DNA of 64,000 nucleotides from Isoetes taiwanensis (GCA_021234155.1 JAJEKV010000094.1:3458535-3522534); one strand, 5' to 3'. Counted from the first letter of the stretch, positions 10,171-22,185 are shown. The notes: a model not told the origin generated them from the letters alone. Translations and numbers: made by a program.

Positions 10171-12636
10171 CTAGTAACGGTGCCCAGCGTTGCTGGGCAT
10201 AAGCTAAAAAACTATAAGTAATAAGCCAACAATATTATCAAGGTTCAATTAGCTATCTGCTTGTATGCCTCAATTTGAGCTTTTATTCAATCGCTGATAA
10301 GAATTTTCTTAACAAACCTTCTAATCTAGTCAGCAACATTTCTCAAATGTATCATAGACAATAGCAATATTCTCCTTTTCTTAAGTCCCTTATCTAGTCA
10401 CCAACGTTCCGCAAATGCATCATAGACAATCGCAATATTCTCCTTTGCTTAAGTCCCAATTGTACTATTATAGCCATGTCAATACTTTAGTCTATTTGAG
10501 TTATGGCAACTTACAATCACGCCTATGTTGCATAGGAGCAATTATTTATTTTTTTCCTTTAGATCTAACAATCATTAACTATTGACTATAATATAGACTC
10601 TCATTGTCTAAGGACAAAATGTCTTCAAATATATGCTTTTTTCCTAAAGGCAAAATTTTCAATTTCTAAAAGTAAATGTTCAACTCTTGGACAAAATGCC
10701 TTCAAATGTATGCTTCAATTGCTAAAGGAAAATGCTTCAATTCCAAAAGGTAAATGTTCAAAGTTATTTACTGTTAAGATATGTGATAGAATTATTGGTA
10801 ACTTGTTTGTATTTTATTGCTAAATAAATCAACAGTCCTGTTAATATTCATACACAAATACCCACCATGGATTTTAGTGCATTAACAACAGTCTTTTTTT
10901 CATTATAAGCACATATTCACAAATTTAAAACCAGCTTTGCAAGCACATATTCATGGATTAAACTATCTTTGGATACAATTCTTGCCAAATAGCCTTCAAG
11001 ATCACGTCAACAGAGAAATATTTTTTGTCATCCCATTCCAATGCATATGGAAGAAATTCCTTCTTAGCAAACTCCCCCCGAGAATGAAAAACTTGTATGA
11101 AAAATACGTTTTGGTTGGAATTGCAAGCTTAGAATACCACAAGAACCCAACTTAAATGGTTGCTAGACTGCATGTGTCATACAAATGCGGTTTATCAGAA
11201 CACTGGGTGTATATCATTCCAACTAATACTTTAAATACTTTTCTGACAGTCTCGAGAAGTATATATGTTGTTAAGATTAACATCTCTGCATCTAAAAACT
11301 CTGCAATATCGAGTACCCAAGATCTACAAAAATGGCACGTTGTTTCAATGCAGGTCTGAACATGTGTTCTCATCATTTAACTTAAGAGGCTAGAATCCAT
11401 AAATTCACAAATTCCAAGACCAGATGCTTCTTGTAACAGTGTTTATTACTAAAGGCCCGCTCAAAGCCACTGCTTTTTTCTGCTTTTTGCCAAAGGGGTT
11501 TTATTTTGCAGCACTCTTCTCTAAAGCTTCGTCAACATAACACAAATTAAGATGCAAGATCAATTTACCTGGAGAAAAATGCATGTCTAACTTTCCTGAT
11601 TCTGCCGCCATGTTTGTCACAAGTCCACCTTTGTCCGTGTATAACGGAAGACCAGATCAACAATCTGCTCCCACAGAACAGGAATTGATCTGCGAATCTA
11701 CAACAAAGATTTGAAACTCCAACAGAACAAAATACTATAGCATATGATGGAGCAACGAATAACATCTCTTCGCATACCTGGACATAACTTCAAGAAGATG
11801 TTATGTTTTAACAAAATTTGCAACAGATCCTTCTATATCAACATCTCTTCGCCATAAACGGTGCCTGTAGAGTAGAACCTTAAATATAGTCTCCCCACGG
11901 CCATTCTAACATTCTAAATGTCTCATATTCTATAGAAATTTGCTCACCAATTCCTTGAATACTGGATCTTTGGAATCTTTTGCAGGCAAATCTCTGGCAT
12001 CACCATCTGCCATATCAATTTTTGGCTTTATGCTTCCGTCTAAAGTAGATGCTACATTGTCAGCAGACATTTCTACCAAAAGGGCCATGCTGGATGGCAA
12101 AGCTCGTCTAGGGTTTGCAAGCGATAGCCAGGCCTGACGAAATGTTAACTGCAAAAATTATAACTAAATCCATGGCAATGAAATCCCTAAATGCAAGTTC
12201 TGATATTACCTAGCCGAGTGCCAAAACAATGGCATAAATGATCGTGAGCTCACAAAGCTCCTCCTTACTCAGAATTAGGCGTGCTGATCTGCCATGGGCG
12301 AGAGCTAGTAAAGAAACCGGACTTAACTGAAAAACCAGAAACAAACTAAACGATTGCCGCTATGATTATTCGAAGCCAAAGCTCTTTGCTTTCCGAAGCT
12401 GCAATAGCCCTAAACTTAACCAACACTTCGATCTTCGATCTTCATAGATGTCGTGGACCCTTCGATCTTGTTAAGTCATTTTTGGCCGTTGGATCTAGGG
12501 CTAGCCCTAAACTTAACCAACACTTCGATCTTCGATCTTCATAGATGTCGTGGACCCTTCGATCTTGTTAAGTCATTTTTGGCCGTTGGATCTAGGGCTG
12601 GGTCCAACACTTACAGAATAACATTATAATATAAGA
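10171..12636 (-). mobile_element. Helitron, minus strand, about 2.47 kb
   Basis: On the minus strand the 3' end is a perfect GCCCAGC-AAC-GCTGGGC hairpin (10182-10198) followed by ACCGTTA and CTAG, with T as the next base, as in Helitrons. The proposed 5' end is TCTTATATTATAATG at 12636 downwards, preceded by A, which gives the expected A|T target. I see no Rep/helicase ORF, so it is non-autonomous. The interior carries assorted AT-rich DNA and a 97-bp tandem duplication near the 5' end. The 3' end is firm; the 5' end is inferred. Confidence 0.7.
12406..12599. repeat. 97-bp perfect tandem duplication
   Basis: 12406-12502 is repeated exactly at 12503-12599 (AGCCCTAAACTTAACC...GGATCTAGGGCT). 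It lies inside the Helitron, just inside its proposed 5' end. The identity of the copies marks it as recent relative to the surrounding decay, or as an assembly artefact. Confidence 0.9.
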
Positions 12637-12874
12637 TAAATATAATTTCTTTTGCACCTTAAATGTTTTGTTGATATATTTCGTTCCACAACTATGCCAA
12701 CAAACCATATATAATGCAAAGGAACAAGTAAAACTAACTGTATAGCGATGAACTATTTGTGTATGCGGTTAGAGGCCTAGGCTTCGAACGAACGACAACG
12801 CCAAGACCTTAGGGAAGAAACAGAGTCCGCCCAGCCACCTCAAACAAAGGAACCCGTTTGAGGAATTTGGACCC

Positions 12875-14100
12875 ATGACCCCGAAGAGGAAATATCCCGA
12901 TGAGGACGCGGACGAGCGGATAAAGGCCTTGGCGGCCGCGCGAGGAGAGTTCGGTGGGTGGAGCCGGTTGCCACAAGCATCAGGCTTCGGGAGCGGAAGG
13001 GACAAGAAGAGGAGCAAGAGAAGGAGATCCTCCAGCCCGAATCTTCCGACTCAAGCTCAGATTCGGACTCCGACTCAGGAAGACGAAGAGCAGGCCCGAG
13101 GACCCGACAGAGCAAAGGCCCGAGGAACACTGCGAGATGCAAAGCGGAGGGGCGCCATAGAGGGACGACAAAGGGACACAGGGGCCTCGACTACCCGAGG
13201 AAGAAGGTAGATTCCGCCTTGGGCAATGTATGGAAGGCCTTGAATCGAACAGCGATTCTTTCGGGGAGAACAGTCGATTAGAAGCGAGGCATGGCTGGAC
13301 CCGAGATGAGTAAGTCACGGCAATGCTTATGGCATGAAGGATAAAGACAGTGAGTGGCAACAACGAACTTGAAAGGAGGCACTTCCGATTTGAATGGAAG
13401 GGTTATGCAAAGGCACATGGCTTAGCGGGGATGCTTGTAAGTTCGGAAGTTTGCTAAAGCCTTCCAAAGCGCCATTACGTCAGAGGGAACATAAGTCGGT
13501 ATGATGCAAATGATTCTACGAGTTGCGGCAAAGGCAACAAATCCGTCGGAAGTATACTGAGGAATTCATGAGGTTGAGGTCATGTACCAAAAATTTGGTG
13601 AGAAGCATGCAAGAAAGCTATATTGAGGGGCTGAATGAGGAGATCCGCAAAGTTTGTGAGGGCAATAAACCCTAAGACGGTATCAAGGAACCCGGGACCT
13701 CGAGAATAGTGGGGCGAGGCGCCGGTATTTCGGGGATAAAGGCAAGGCTTACGACGAAGCTATAGCCCTAGGGCAGCGATCCAGTCCAAATAGAGCCCCA
13801 TATGGTGGCAAACCGGGGAAACAAGCAAGGAGAAGAAGCGGGTGTCCTTCAAGGACAAGCGGGAGGGGTCAAACTACTCCAAAGCGGTCGCGATCCTTTT
13901 GCGAGGCAATGCCCAAGGAAAAGAGAGAGGAGTGCATAGAAAAGCAAAATTTTGCTTCCAGTGTGCTTCCAGCCAAAGCCATAGGACCGAAACCGCCCCT
14001 ACGCCATGAGTGCGGCCTTCTAGCGGAGTTGGGAGATTGGGACACTCTGTCGACGGCGACGGCGAGGAAGCCCGCTGACTACATTCGTGGGTGAGTGTCA
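12875..14100 (+). pseudogene. Gag of the chromovirus, decayed
   Basis: Opens with MTPKRKYPDEDADERIKALA and an acidic Ser/Asp stretch in the adjacent frame (SSDSSSDSDSDSGRRR). Around 13603-13668 a capsid-like YIEGLNEEIRKVCEGNK appears. Near 13945-14000 one frame gives FCFQCASSQSHRTETAP, which looks like a degenerate CCHC zinc knuckle. Position just upstream of the polymerase supports the Gag call. Frames change several times, and no complete protein can be made from this copy. Confidence 0.6.
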
Positions 14101-15512
14101 TATCTTTGCCGCAATAGATACGGAGAACAAGTAGAGAGCCCGGTATAAAGTAATCTCCACAAGAGGGAAGGCCAAGGCCAAGTCCTTCATAGTCTTGATA
14201 GACTTCGTGAAGTAGCCATAACTTTGCATCCCCCGAATGGTTCAAATGTTGAAGTTGAAACCACTAAAGTCAAAGCCAAGGCCCGTTGTCCCAGCAAGTG
14301 GTGCGATGCAAAGGCGGGCAAGAGAATTAACCGACATCGACTTGCGAGTGATTTAATATCCGGATGGGGGCAGAAGTAATGGGCATTGGCAAGTGCGACT
14401 TGATCATAGGAGTGGAGTACCTTGGACCAGCGGGGCCATTATCGATTGGGAAAGCTTTAAGGTGACCTTCCCAACACCCGGACGGCAAGATCATCGAGAT
14501 CACGGTAAAGAAGTTGTTCCCATCATGCGGTGCATGTCTTCCTAGCGGCTGTTCAAAGTGCATCAAGAGCGGCAGGTGGCATACATCTTCAAGCTTGAGA
14601 TTGATGAGCCGTAATCGAGGAAAGCAAAGAAGGCGGGGTGCTCGACAAGTTCACCGGCAAATAGCTCGGCTGATCACGGAGTTCCATGATCTCTTTCCAG
14701 ATGAGATCAAGCGGCTCCCTCCTTATAGGGAGTCGAGTGTGAGATAGCACTTTCGAACCGGGAGCAAAAGCGACAAGCAAGGCTCCATACGTAATGACGA
14801 ATAGCGAGGAGTTGGCCCGACTGAAGAAGCAATTCGGGAGTTGCTTTCGACCTAGGCTTCATTAGACCTAGTGTCTACGCCATTTGGAGCCCCATTCTCT
14901 TTGTAAAGAAGAAGGATGGCGGTTTAAGGATATTGCATAGACTATAGGCGGTTGAACAAGCACACCATTAAGAACAAGTATCGCTCCCCGATCAGATGAC
15001 TTGATGGATCAACTCCAAGGTGCAAAGGTCTTCTCAAAATCGACTTAAGGTCGCTATCATCAAATCGATAAAGGAAGAAGATATCCATAAGACCGCCTTC
15101 AGAACCGCGATATGGGCATTATGAGTTCACTCGGTAATGCCTTTTGCTTATCAAATGCCCCGCGGCGTTCATGAGGCTCATGAACGACATCTTCGAGGGA
15201 GTTTTAGACACCTTTGTGATTGTATTCTTTGATGACATTTTGGTGTATAGCAGATCCCTTGAAGAGCACGCACAACACTTAAGAAGAGTGCTAGAGAAGT
15301 TGAAGAGGCACGGTTGTGCAGTGTCGCCAAACGAAGAAGGTGGAATACAGGTCATGTGATCTCGGCGAAGGAATCTCGACGGATCCTCGCCAAGATTGGC
15401 CTTGCCGTCATTCGATGGCGGCGCCCGAAGAATGTGCATGAAGTCGAAGTTTTCTACGGCCTAGCGGTACTACGAGGGAAGTTCGTGAAGAACTTTGCTA
15501 AGATAGCGCCCC
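14101..15512 (+). pseudogene. Chromovirus protease/reverse transcriptase region
   Basis: After a poorly preserved protease stretch, RT motifs appear in shifting frames. [12 protein letters not shown] is near 14890-14925. The palm motif FFDDILVYS (the Y/F-x-DD active-site box) lies at about 15228-15254, inside an open piece at 15144-15359. A connection piece follows (MPFAYQMP-like just before it; CAVSPNEEG-like after). At least five frame changes or stops make it non-functional. Spacing and order match Ty3/gypsy Pol. Confidence 0.85.
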
Positions 15513-16140
15513 GTTAACGGACTTGACGAGGAGAAAGTGAAAGATTGGGCGAGCATTGGCACAAGAAAGCCCAAGTAGGGTTTGAATTGTTGAAGGAAGC
15601 TTTAACAACCGCCCCAGTCTTAACCCTGCCGGACGCGGAGAAAGATAAGCTTGTAGCAACAGACGCGAGTAAGATAGCTACTGAGGCGTGCTCATGCAAG
15701 AAGAGCGTGTGGTAGCGTATGATTCGGGGAAGATGAACGACGCTTGAACGCCGCTACCCCACCCACGATCAGGAATTGCTTGCGGTTGTCGGGGCATTAA
15801 GAATTTGGAGGCACTACCTTTTGGGAAGGAAGTTCCAGCTTGGATACTGAGACCATCGAGCCTCCAAAGATGCGTATTCCACGCAACCACACCTCAACCC
15901 GAGGCGTAGAAGGTGGATGGAGTTCCTTGAAGAGTATGACTTTGATATAGTCTACAAGCCGGGGAAGCTCAAAGTGGTAGCGGATGCGCTTTCAAGGCAT
16001 CCCCGACAACTAGAGTGCATTGCAATGCAATTTCGGCGCTCTCCAAATGACTTTGGTAAGAAGATTGAAGAGTCCTTGCCAACGGATGTGGATTTCAAGG
16101 AAGTATGGGCAAGCCTCTCTAGGGAGGCTAGAAACGGATA
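15513..16140 (+). pseudogene. Chromovirus RNase H region
   Basis: LTLPDAEKDKLVATDASK (near 15615-15670) and YPTHDQELLAVVGALRIW (near 15755-15810) are the two usual blocks of a gypsy-type RNase H. The end is marked by DIVYKPGKLKVVADALSRH at 15944-16000, the classical ADALSR boundary before integrase. Broken by stops between the blocks. Confidence 0.85.
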
Positions 16141-17215
16141 AGGAGCGGGAAGCCTTTAAACATTATAAGAAGGAAGGCAACCTGTTATACCATAAGAACA
16201 AGTTGTGCGTGCCGAATCATCAGGTGTAAGGAAATTGATCCTCCATGACAGCTACAATGCCCAATAGCTGGCCATGCGGGATTCATGAAAACATATTTCA
16301 AAGTCTTGCAGCAGCTATTATTGGCCGAATGAAGAAGCAAGTAGCTCGCTACATCAAGGAATGCCGCCTATGTCGGTGAGACAAAGCGAACAGCTCCCAA
16401 TTCGGGGGCCTTAGAGCCATTAAGCGGTGCCAAACGCTAAATGGGAGGTGATTAGCATGGATTTCATCCGCGGGACTCCCAAGGACCGTAAAGAGGGAAA
16501 GACGCTTTGATGGTAGTAGTCGACAAGTTGTCGAAAATGGCACATTTTGTGCCTTGCGGGGACCACAGTCTGGCTATGGATACTGTGAAGCTCTTCACCA
16601 AAGAGATCTTCAGGCTTCATGGCATGCCAAGGGAGATTATCTCCGACAGGGATCCGAAGTTCATGAGTGCCTTTTGGCAAGACCTCTTTGCAACAATTCA
16701 GACGAAGCTATCCATGAGCACGGCATATCATCCTCGACGGATGGCCAAAAAGCTGGACCAACAGGATTTTGGAGGACATGCTACGGAACTATGTCTGGAA
16801 TAAGCAAGGTATGTGGGAAGAATTTATTCACTTGGTGGAGTTTGCCTACAATAGCACCAAGCAAGAATCATCCCAAATGTCGCCGTTTATGATCAATTAC
16901 GGCTATCAGTGCCTAACTCCAGATACTTGGCACAATCCTGTGTCAAAAGTAGAGGTTTCGCAGCAGATATTGGCCGATATGCAGCAGCTCGTGGAAGAAG
17001 TTCGAGGGTATTTGCTAGCAGCAAGAAGTCGACAGAAAAGCATCGCCAACAAGCATCGAACAGTAAGAGAGTTCAAAGTTGGAGATGATGTTTGGCTCAA
17101 GATCAAGGTGAAGCAGGCAAAGCTCAGAATCGGGAATTGCAAGAAGCTTGCTCCAAGGTGGGCTGGACCTTTCAGAATAGTCAAGAGAGTAGGTAATCAC
17201 ATTAGGGTTTTTTGA
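16141..17215 (+). pseudogene. Chromovirus integrase
   Basis: A degenerate HHCC zinc-binding stretch (16230-16380) leads into the catalytic core: WEVISMDFIRG near 16441, DKLSKMAHFVPC at 16522-16557 and the ISDRDPKF motif near 16640. The ORF at 16769-17215 holds FAYNSTKQESSQMSPF and then the GPY/F-like C-terminal domain (GDDVWLKIKV, LAPRWAGPFRIVKRVGNHI). It is interrupted by the MITE inserted at 17200, right before the region that should lead into the chromodomain. One small frame change occurs within the core. Confidence 0.9.
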
Positions 17216-18060
17216 GATCATAAAAGGGCCTTCTAAGAGCTGCTGACTAAGCTATATGAACTACCAATCAGAAAACAGAACTGGTAATCCAGTCAGCAAA
17301 ACAGTTATAACTAACTCACTGGATCACATTTTCTAGCATAAGTGTTGATAGAAAAGTCCAAATGGGTGAAAGCATGCTAGGGTGTACCATCTAAAGTACT
17401 TTTTAGGGAGTGCGAAACTACCCAGAAAAGTACCCAGCAGTGGGTACTGGGAACTTGTATAAATGCTGCAATAAATAATAAGTTTGAGAGTTAATCCATT
17501 TATATTAGTCTTTAATAGTATTGTTATGCTCTAATACTATAGATTGACATGTTATTGACCTTCAATTCAAAAAATTTCAATTGATTTTAATGGAAAGAAA
17601 AAACAGAAAGTACCAGTTTTAAAAGTACCCAGTGTAGGTACTTTTGAGGGTTCCAAAAGTGGTACACCGTAGCATGCTTTTACCCAAATGAGCTTTTGTT
17701 TGGTGCAATAGATAGATCTCATTGAGATCTTTCCAACCTTGGTGGTTTGCATATCTTTTAGCTTCGTAGGATAGTAAAAAATGGTAAAAACCATATTTTT
17801 TGGAGTTTTGACAATCATAAGTGGTTAAAATATGTGCAAAGCACCCAAGGTTAGAAAGATCTCAACGAGATCTATCTATTGCACTAAACGAGAGATCATT
17901 TGGACTTTTCTATCAACAGTTATGCTAGAAAATATGATCCAGTGAGTTTTGCTGACTGGACCCGTCAGGCTCTGATTTCTGATTGGTAGTTCATTTATCT
18001 TCATTTGGCTTAGTTGGCATATTTTGAAGGCCCTTTTTTAATCTAAAAAAAACCCTAATG
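17200..18060. mobile_element. Outer MITE/foldback element splitting integrase from chromodomain
   Basis: Starts CATTAGGGTTTTTTGAG and ends with the inverse AAAAAAAACCCTAATG. Arms of well over 100 bp pair (ACTACCAATCAGAAA near 17260 with TTTCTGATTGGTAGTTC near 17978; TTGATAGAAAAGTCCAAAT at 17345 with its inverse near 17905). AATC flanks both sides (17195-17198, 18061-18064) as a probable short TSD. Removing the nested element leaves about 535 bp. No ORF. The superfamily is not assigned. Confidence 0.8.
17365..17684. mobile_element. Inner 320-bp MITE nested in the arm of the outer one
   Basis: Terminal inverted repeats GGTGAAAGCATGCTAGGGTG (left) and GGTAAAAGCATGCTACGGTG (right end read inverted) flank 320 bp without an ORF. 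CAAATG on both sides (17359-17364, 17685-17690) is the TSD. The intact opposite arm of the outer element (near 17900) shows the uninterrupted target, which confirms the insertion. Inner repeats of AAAGTACCCAG type occur inside. Confidence 0.85.
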
Positions 18061-18061
18061 A

Positions 18062-18416
18062 ATCCTACAAGCTAGACTTGCTAGCACACCTAAAGATTCA
18101 TAAGGTCTTCCACGTGAGTTTGTTGAAGAAGCACACTCCAAATCCAGACGAAGTCTTGGACTCTCCAACGTTGTTAGAAATGACGGAGGAGCAGCTGGAA
18201 ATAGTTCCAGAATTGATTCTTGATAAAGCTTTCAAGAAAACAAGGAGGTCGGAGTTCCTCCAATACTTGGTCAAGTGGAAACACTTGCCAGTGGAAGACG
18301 CGACATGGGTACTTAAGAAAGATTTAGTAAAGCAGTACCCACAGTTTATGGAGCAATGGGACGACAAGGTCATCTCCGAAGAAATCGGCTCAGGCATGTC
18401 GATTTGTGTAGATTAA
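18062..18416 (+). pseudogene. Chromodomain of the chromovirus integrase
   Basis: After a short linker with KVFHVSLLKKH, a chromodomain follows: RRSEFLQYLVKWKHLPVEDA, then a TWVLKKDL-type third segment and an acidic tail, ending at TAG... stop 18414-18416. Chromodomains let chromoviral integrase bind marked histone tails and direct insertion into heterochromatin. This piece is open from 18078 and is cut off from the integrase by the MITE pair. Confidence 0.9.
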
Positions 18417-19272
18417 TTCTATGTATAGTTAAGATTAATCTACGCATGCAACCTATGCTAGGTATGGGTCGCATGCGTTGTGACCGATGATGAGACCACT
18501 ACGGTGATCTCTAGGGCGTGGTGTAATGTCAATGTAGGCATGACCGCGTTTCCGCTTGGGCGAGTGGAAGGTAGATTAGAAAGTCTACTTCTGTCCCACG
18601 GAAGTAGACGACCTCGAGAGAAAGGAGGTCATTAAGAATGCAGCGATAGGAAAAGCACCTCTAGCCCCATATATGCTTTGATAGGAGAAATCGTGGCCTT
18701 CACGCCCCATATCACGGGAAGGACCTATCCTCCACTGGCAAACTAGGGTGTAGGCATGAGCTGCATATAGGCATATAGGCCGGGTCTCCACGGCCATAAT
18801 GGAAGATTCACCCCTCTTCCCTCTGTAGGAGATTAGCCATGCATCCATGTAGATAGCTGGGGTGGTCACCATATAACCAAAATTTTACTAATAATTAAAT
18901 GGTACTAACGTAGTGTTGACCTGCAGGCCAATAGAGCGCTCCGGAGGGCAAAGAGGTCGAGCTACGAAGACTTGCAACACAAATTTTGTTGGAATGTGTT
19001 GCAAGGAATGAAGAGTACCTCGGACGTTAATCTTAATTTTGATAAACTTAATTGTCTTGATAAGTGAATTATTGAGTAACTTGTTTAAGGATGTTGTGAA
19101 CCGATAAGTTATTCCATAATATAACGGCGTAATAATGTCTAAAAATATTACCGTAAGGTAATCTTAATAAATGTGTAGGTATTATAGTAGTTTATCGTAT
19201 GTATCAGGTTGATTGCAGGTTAGGATGATCCCAAGGTGGGAGACCCACGATCTTTAGGGACGACATCATTTC
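18417..19272 (+). other. 3' untranslated part of the chromovirus
   Basis: About 0.85 kb between the pol stop and the PPT. No coding signal. It contains nothing else I recognise. Confidence 0.6.
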
Positions 19273-19286
19273 AAGGTGGGGGGAAA
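19273..19286 (+). other. Polypurine tract
   Basis: AAGGTGGGGGGAAA lies immediately before the TGTGGCG start of the 3' LTR, where plus-strand DNA synthesis is primed. A shorter copy of similar sequence (CCAAGGTGGGAGA) stands about 45 bp upstream. Confidence 0.85.
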
Positions 19287-20934
19287 TGTGGCGTTCGGAG
19301 ATGATTATACGGTCCCGGGGCCCATTATCTTTATCTTGCCTAAGTCGTCAGCGTTACACGCCACTCCGACCGGCGATGTACGCCGGCGTGTAGTCGGTGG
19401 GTAGCCCTAGGGGCAGCTTGCAAGGAATAGGTGCAATTATTAATGTGCACATTTTCCAATGTACACATTAATATGGACACACATTTCCATGTGGACACTT
19501 GATGCCAAGTGGGCCATACCCAAGTGTGCAATTAATGTGCACATTTTCCAATGTACACATTAATGTGGGCACACATTTCCATGTGGCCACATTTTGCCAC
19601 CTAGCCATTAAAGGCAAGTGGGCCCATTCCCAATTATCCCACATGCCTAAAGGGGATAATTGGAAACCCTAGCCAACCCCTTGTCTATTAAGGAAGGAAA
19701 ACCCTAACTTGCCCAATTTTTGGTTTCTAGGGTTTTAGAACTGTTTTGGCTGCCTCAGCCAAAACCGCCTCCCGTGAACTACTGCTTGAGAGAGAATGCA
19801 ACATTAGTTTCCCTCGATTCGGCGTTTGGCCGGGATGGTCGAGCTCAGTCGGGGAGGAGCCACTCAAGGATCAGGTATTTGGCCAATTAGATAGTCTAAA
19901 CCCTATTTCACTCATAGAATCAGTAGGTTTAGCCTATTAAATTGCCCATAGCAGCCTTCTAGATCGCTAGATACCAGCCTCTAACTAAAGAACCTAACTC
20001 TATGATGTAGATTAGATATAGTTCTTTAGTTCTTCCGTGATGTATATGGATGATGTATCTCTATGAACTCCTTGTGTTGGGAAGGGGAGTAGAGCCCTAA
20101 AGCTTGGTAGTAGATGCTCCTAGAGTAGCCTCTCTAGCACACTATAGATTCGGCTGTGTCAAGAGCCACACACGTTGTGGGTGAAGGGGCGGGCCGGCTA
20201 AGAAGGAGGTTCATGTTCTGACTCTTAAACGATCCTTCGGTGTGTAAGTCCTACCAGGGGATCATTGTGACTAGGTCTAATGGCTTACCACGAGTCTTGG
20301 TGAGGGCATGGACTCGACACCAGTGAAGTGGTGTACACTTTCCGGTGGGTTCGGTCGAACAGGCGGTGGCCCTCTAGTCACCTTGAGTCGGCATGCAGAT
20401 CTCGGAGGGAGTGATCCCTTCCTGCCCCCATCGGGGCGGGAGGATGAAACCCGGGGAATAGCCCTCTTGGCTATGCATCCGTGGGCTACAATCAGGTCAG
20501 ACACTTTTCAACCTACTCACAAAGTGTGCACATGAGGGGCGGATGGAGTGGACAACCCTATGCCATGTTCATATGCCGGCCAAATCCATTGCCATGAATG
20601 CATGCGCAATGAACTCACGGAGACCCAAGCCGTCGGTCATCCCCTTGAGTAGAACTCCCCATATGTATTGTGCTCACCTTGTTATGCAGATGTGATGGAC
20701 CACCCTTCGAGGTGGATATGTGCTTATATTATATACTGACATGTATGTCTACGTTTCCGCAGCTAGGTAGACCCTGAGGGAGACGGGGTAAAATGACCCC
20801 TTCACTCTTCCCACTGGAACCCGTCACGGTTGCAGTGTTATGTGGAAGGCCTTGTATCGGCATGGAGCTGGTATGGGGGATGAACTCCTGTTTGTATACG
20901 GTGAGTGCACCATATACGAGTAGGGGACATCACA
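19287..20934 (+). repeat. 3' LTR (1648 bp)
   Basis: Begins TGTGGCGTTCGG and ends GGGGACATCACA, followed by the TSD copy ATAGA (20935-20939). Collinear with 3145-4821. Differences are scattered, with many short indels in GC-rich spots such as CCGG or CG. Confidence 0.93.
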
Positions 20935-20989
20935 ATAGACGTGAGAATTTATTATCCATAATGATATACCCTAGATGATATAGCTGGCG

Positions 20990-21070
20990 GGAATTTCGTA
21001 CGCCTGGCGTGTTATTTGAGGCAATCAATTATTCACGCTAATTTCTAATTAACCCTATATAAAATCCGGT
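20990..21070 (+). promoter_or_regulatory. Promoter copy A with ACGCC-GGCGT palindrome
   Basis: TACGCCTGGCGTG (20999-21011), then GCAATCAATTATTCACGCTAA, then CCCTATATAAAAT (TATA at 21056). The same order and wording recurs at 22.1 kb, so the two are duplicated promoters. A short acidic ORF follows within 200 bp. Confidence 0.6.
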
Positions 21071-21248
21071 TCATGCTCTCAAGACCTCCATTACATCCAA
21101 ATTTTTTTTTTTCGCCCGCCATGAAGCGTTGACCTCGGCCTTCGACCTTCATGAAGGCAGGGTCTCCTCAAAGAGGCGTCGGGTTGAAGAACCCCTCAAT
21201 TCCCCAATTGATTTTTCTTTCCCAATTCTCCTCCTGATTCCTCCTCGA

Positions 21249-21600
21249 TGAAGAGGAGGAAGAGGAAGGAGTTGGAGGAAGAGGAGGAGTTGGATTCTCA
21301 AAACACATGACCGCTCTGCTTCAAGGTTGGCTTGACCCTGAAACAGTGAATGAAATCTCTGAGGAGGAGGAGGAGGAGGAGGGTCGACAATTCGACCAAT
21401 TTTTAGAATGGTTAAGAGATGAACCAGGTTTGCATGCCTTTTTTTTTTTTTTTTTTTTTTTGCACCTTTCTTTCTTTTCTAACACATTTTTTCTTCTTTA
21501 TTGCAGGCGTGGAAGATCAATGATCACGAGATCCCAGGCCTTTTTTTTTTGGTTCAGCGAAGTTTTTGGACATGCCTCGGGCATTTTTTTCTCGTAATTT
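21249..21600 (+). CDS. Short acidic/basic ORF with probable intron, frameshifted
   Basis: ATG at 21249 opens MKRRKRKELEEEEELDSQNT, which stops. The next frame from 21307 gives MTALLQGWLDPETVNEISEE and an acidic run up to GAACCAG. A GT...TTGCAG intron with a long T-run (21428-21506) then follows. The arrangement recalls the first exon at 24571 (VEEESQNPALL before an intron), so the two may be diverged relatives. No family recognised. The frame change could be an error in the GGA repeat. Confidence 0.35.
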
Positions 21601-22104
21601 TGTGAAAAGCCTTGGGCATCGCTTTACAAGCCTTGAGGGCATCTAACACATATAACTCTTATGAATGAAATCAAGCAGTTTTCTTCATAAAATTTTCTTC
21701 AAACAGTGTTCTTCAAACAATTTTTCTGTACATAAAATTATTTGAATTAAATCAAGCTGTTTTCTCCAATTATTTTGTCTCCAAGTTTGTTTTTCTCTAA
21801 AATTTTGTCTGCATTTGTCTCCACAAAGTCTCGGGAATACTATAAATCAACCACATGAAATCTCTGATTCATCCAAGAACCATAGGAAATTTTCCTATAC
21901 AACCTAAAACAAGTCTCTAACCCTACAAGTCATTTTTTAGCCTTGATAATTTTGCCTTTAAAATCATTTTTTAATTTAGCCTATATAAAATTTCTAAATT
22001 CTATTTTTTGAATGCAATAAATGGAATAAAATGCCGTGGAGAATTTATTGTATAAAATGCAATATTCTCCATATATACCATATACATGTCATATCCGGGA
22101 AGAA

Positions 22105-22185
22105 GACCGTCGCCAAAGCGTGTTAATTCAAGCAATCAATTATTCCACGCTAACTTATTTCTAATTATGCCTATATAAATCCATT
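22105..22185 (+). promoter_or_regulatory. Promoter copy B
   Basis: GTCGCCAAAGCGTG, AAGCAATCAATTATTCCACG and GCCTATATAAATCC (TATA at 22172) repeat the layout of promoter copy A about 1.1 kb upstream. The region after it carries another half-palindrome, CCTGGCGTG, near 22250. Confidence 0.6.

Larger units (their letters stand above)
3145..20934 (+). mobile_element. Ty3/gypsy chromovirus, old copy with nested insertions
   Basis: This is a complete but decayed LTR retrotransposon: 5' LTR, PBS, leader, gag, protease/RT/RNase H/integrase, C-terminal chromodomain, PPT, 3' LTR and a 5-bp TSD. The full span is 17.8 kb, far above the 5-7 kb usual for chromoviruses. Part of the excess is explained by an L1-type retroposon (about 1.1 kb), a Helitron (2.5 kb) and a nested MITE pair (0.86 kb). 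About 4 kb between PBS and gag holds two extra promoter/ORF units that are not normal retroelement parts. LTR copies differ by many substitutions and small indels, so the insertion is old. No frame is intact, so it is not autonomous now. Confidence 0.93.
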
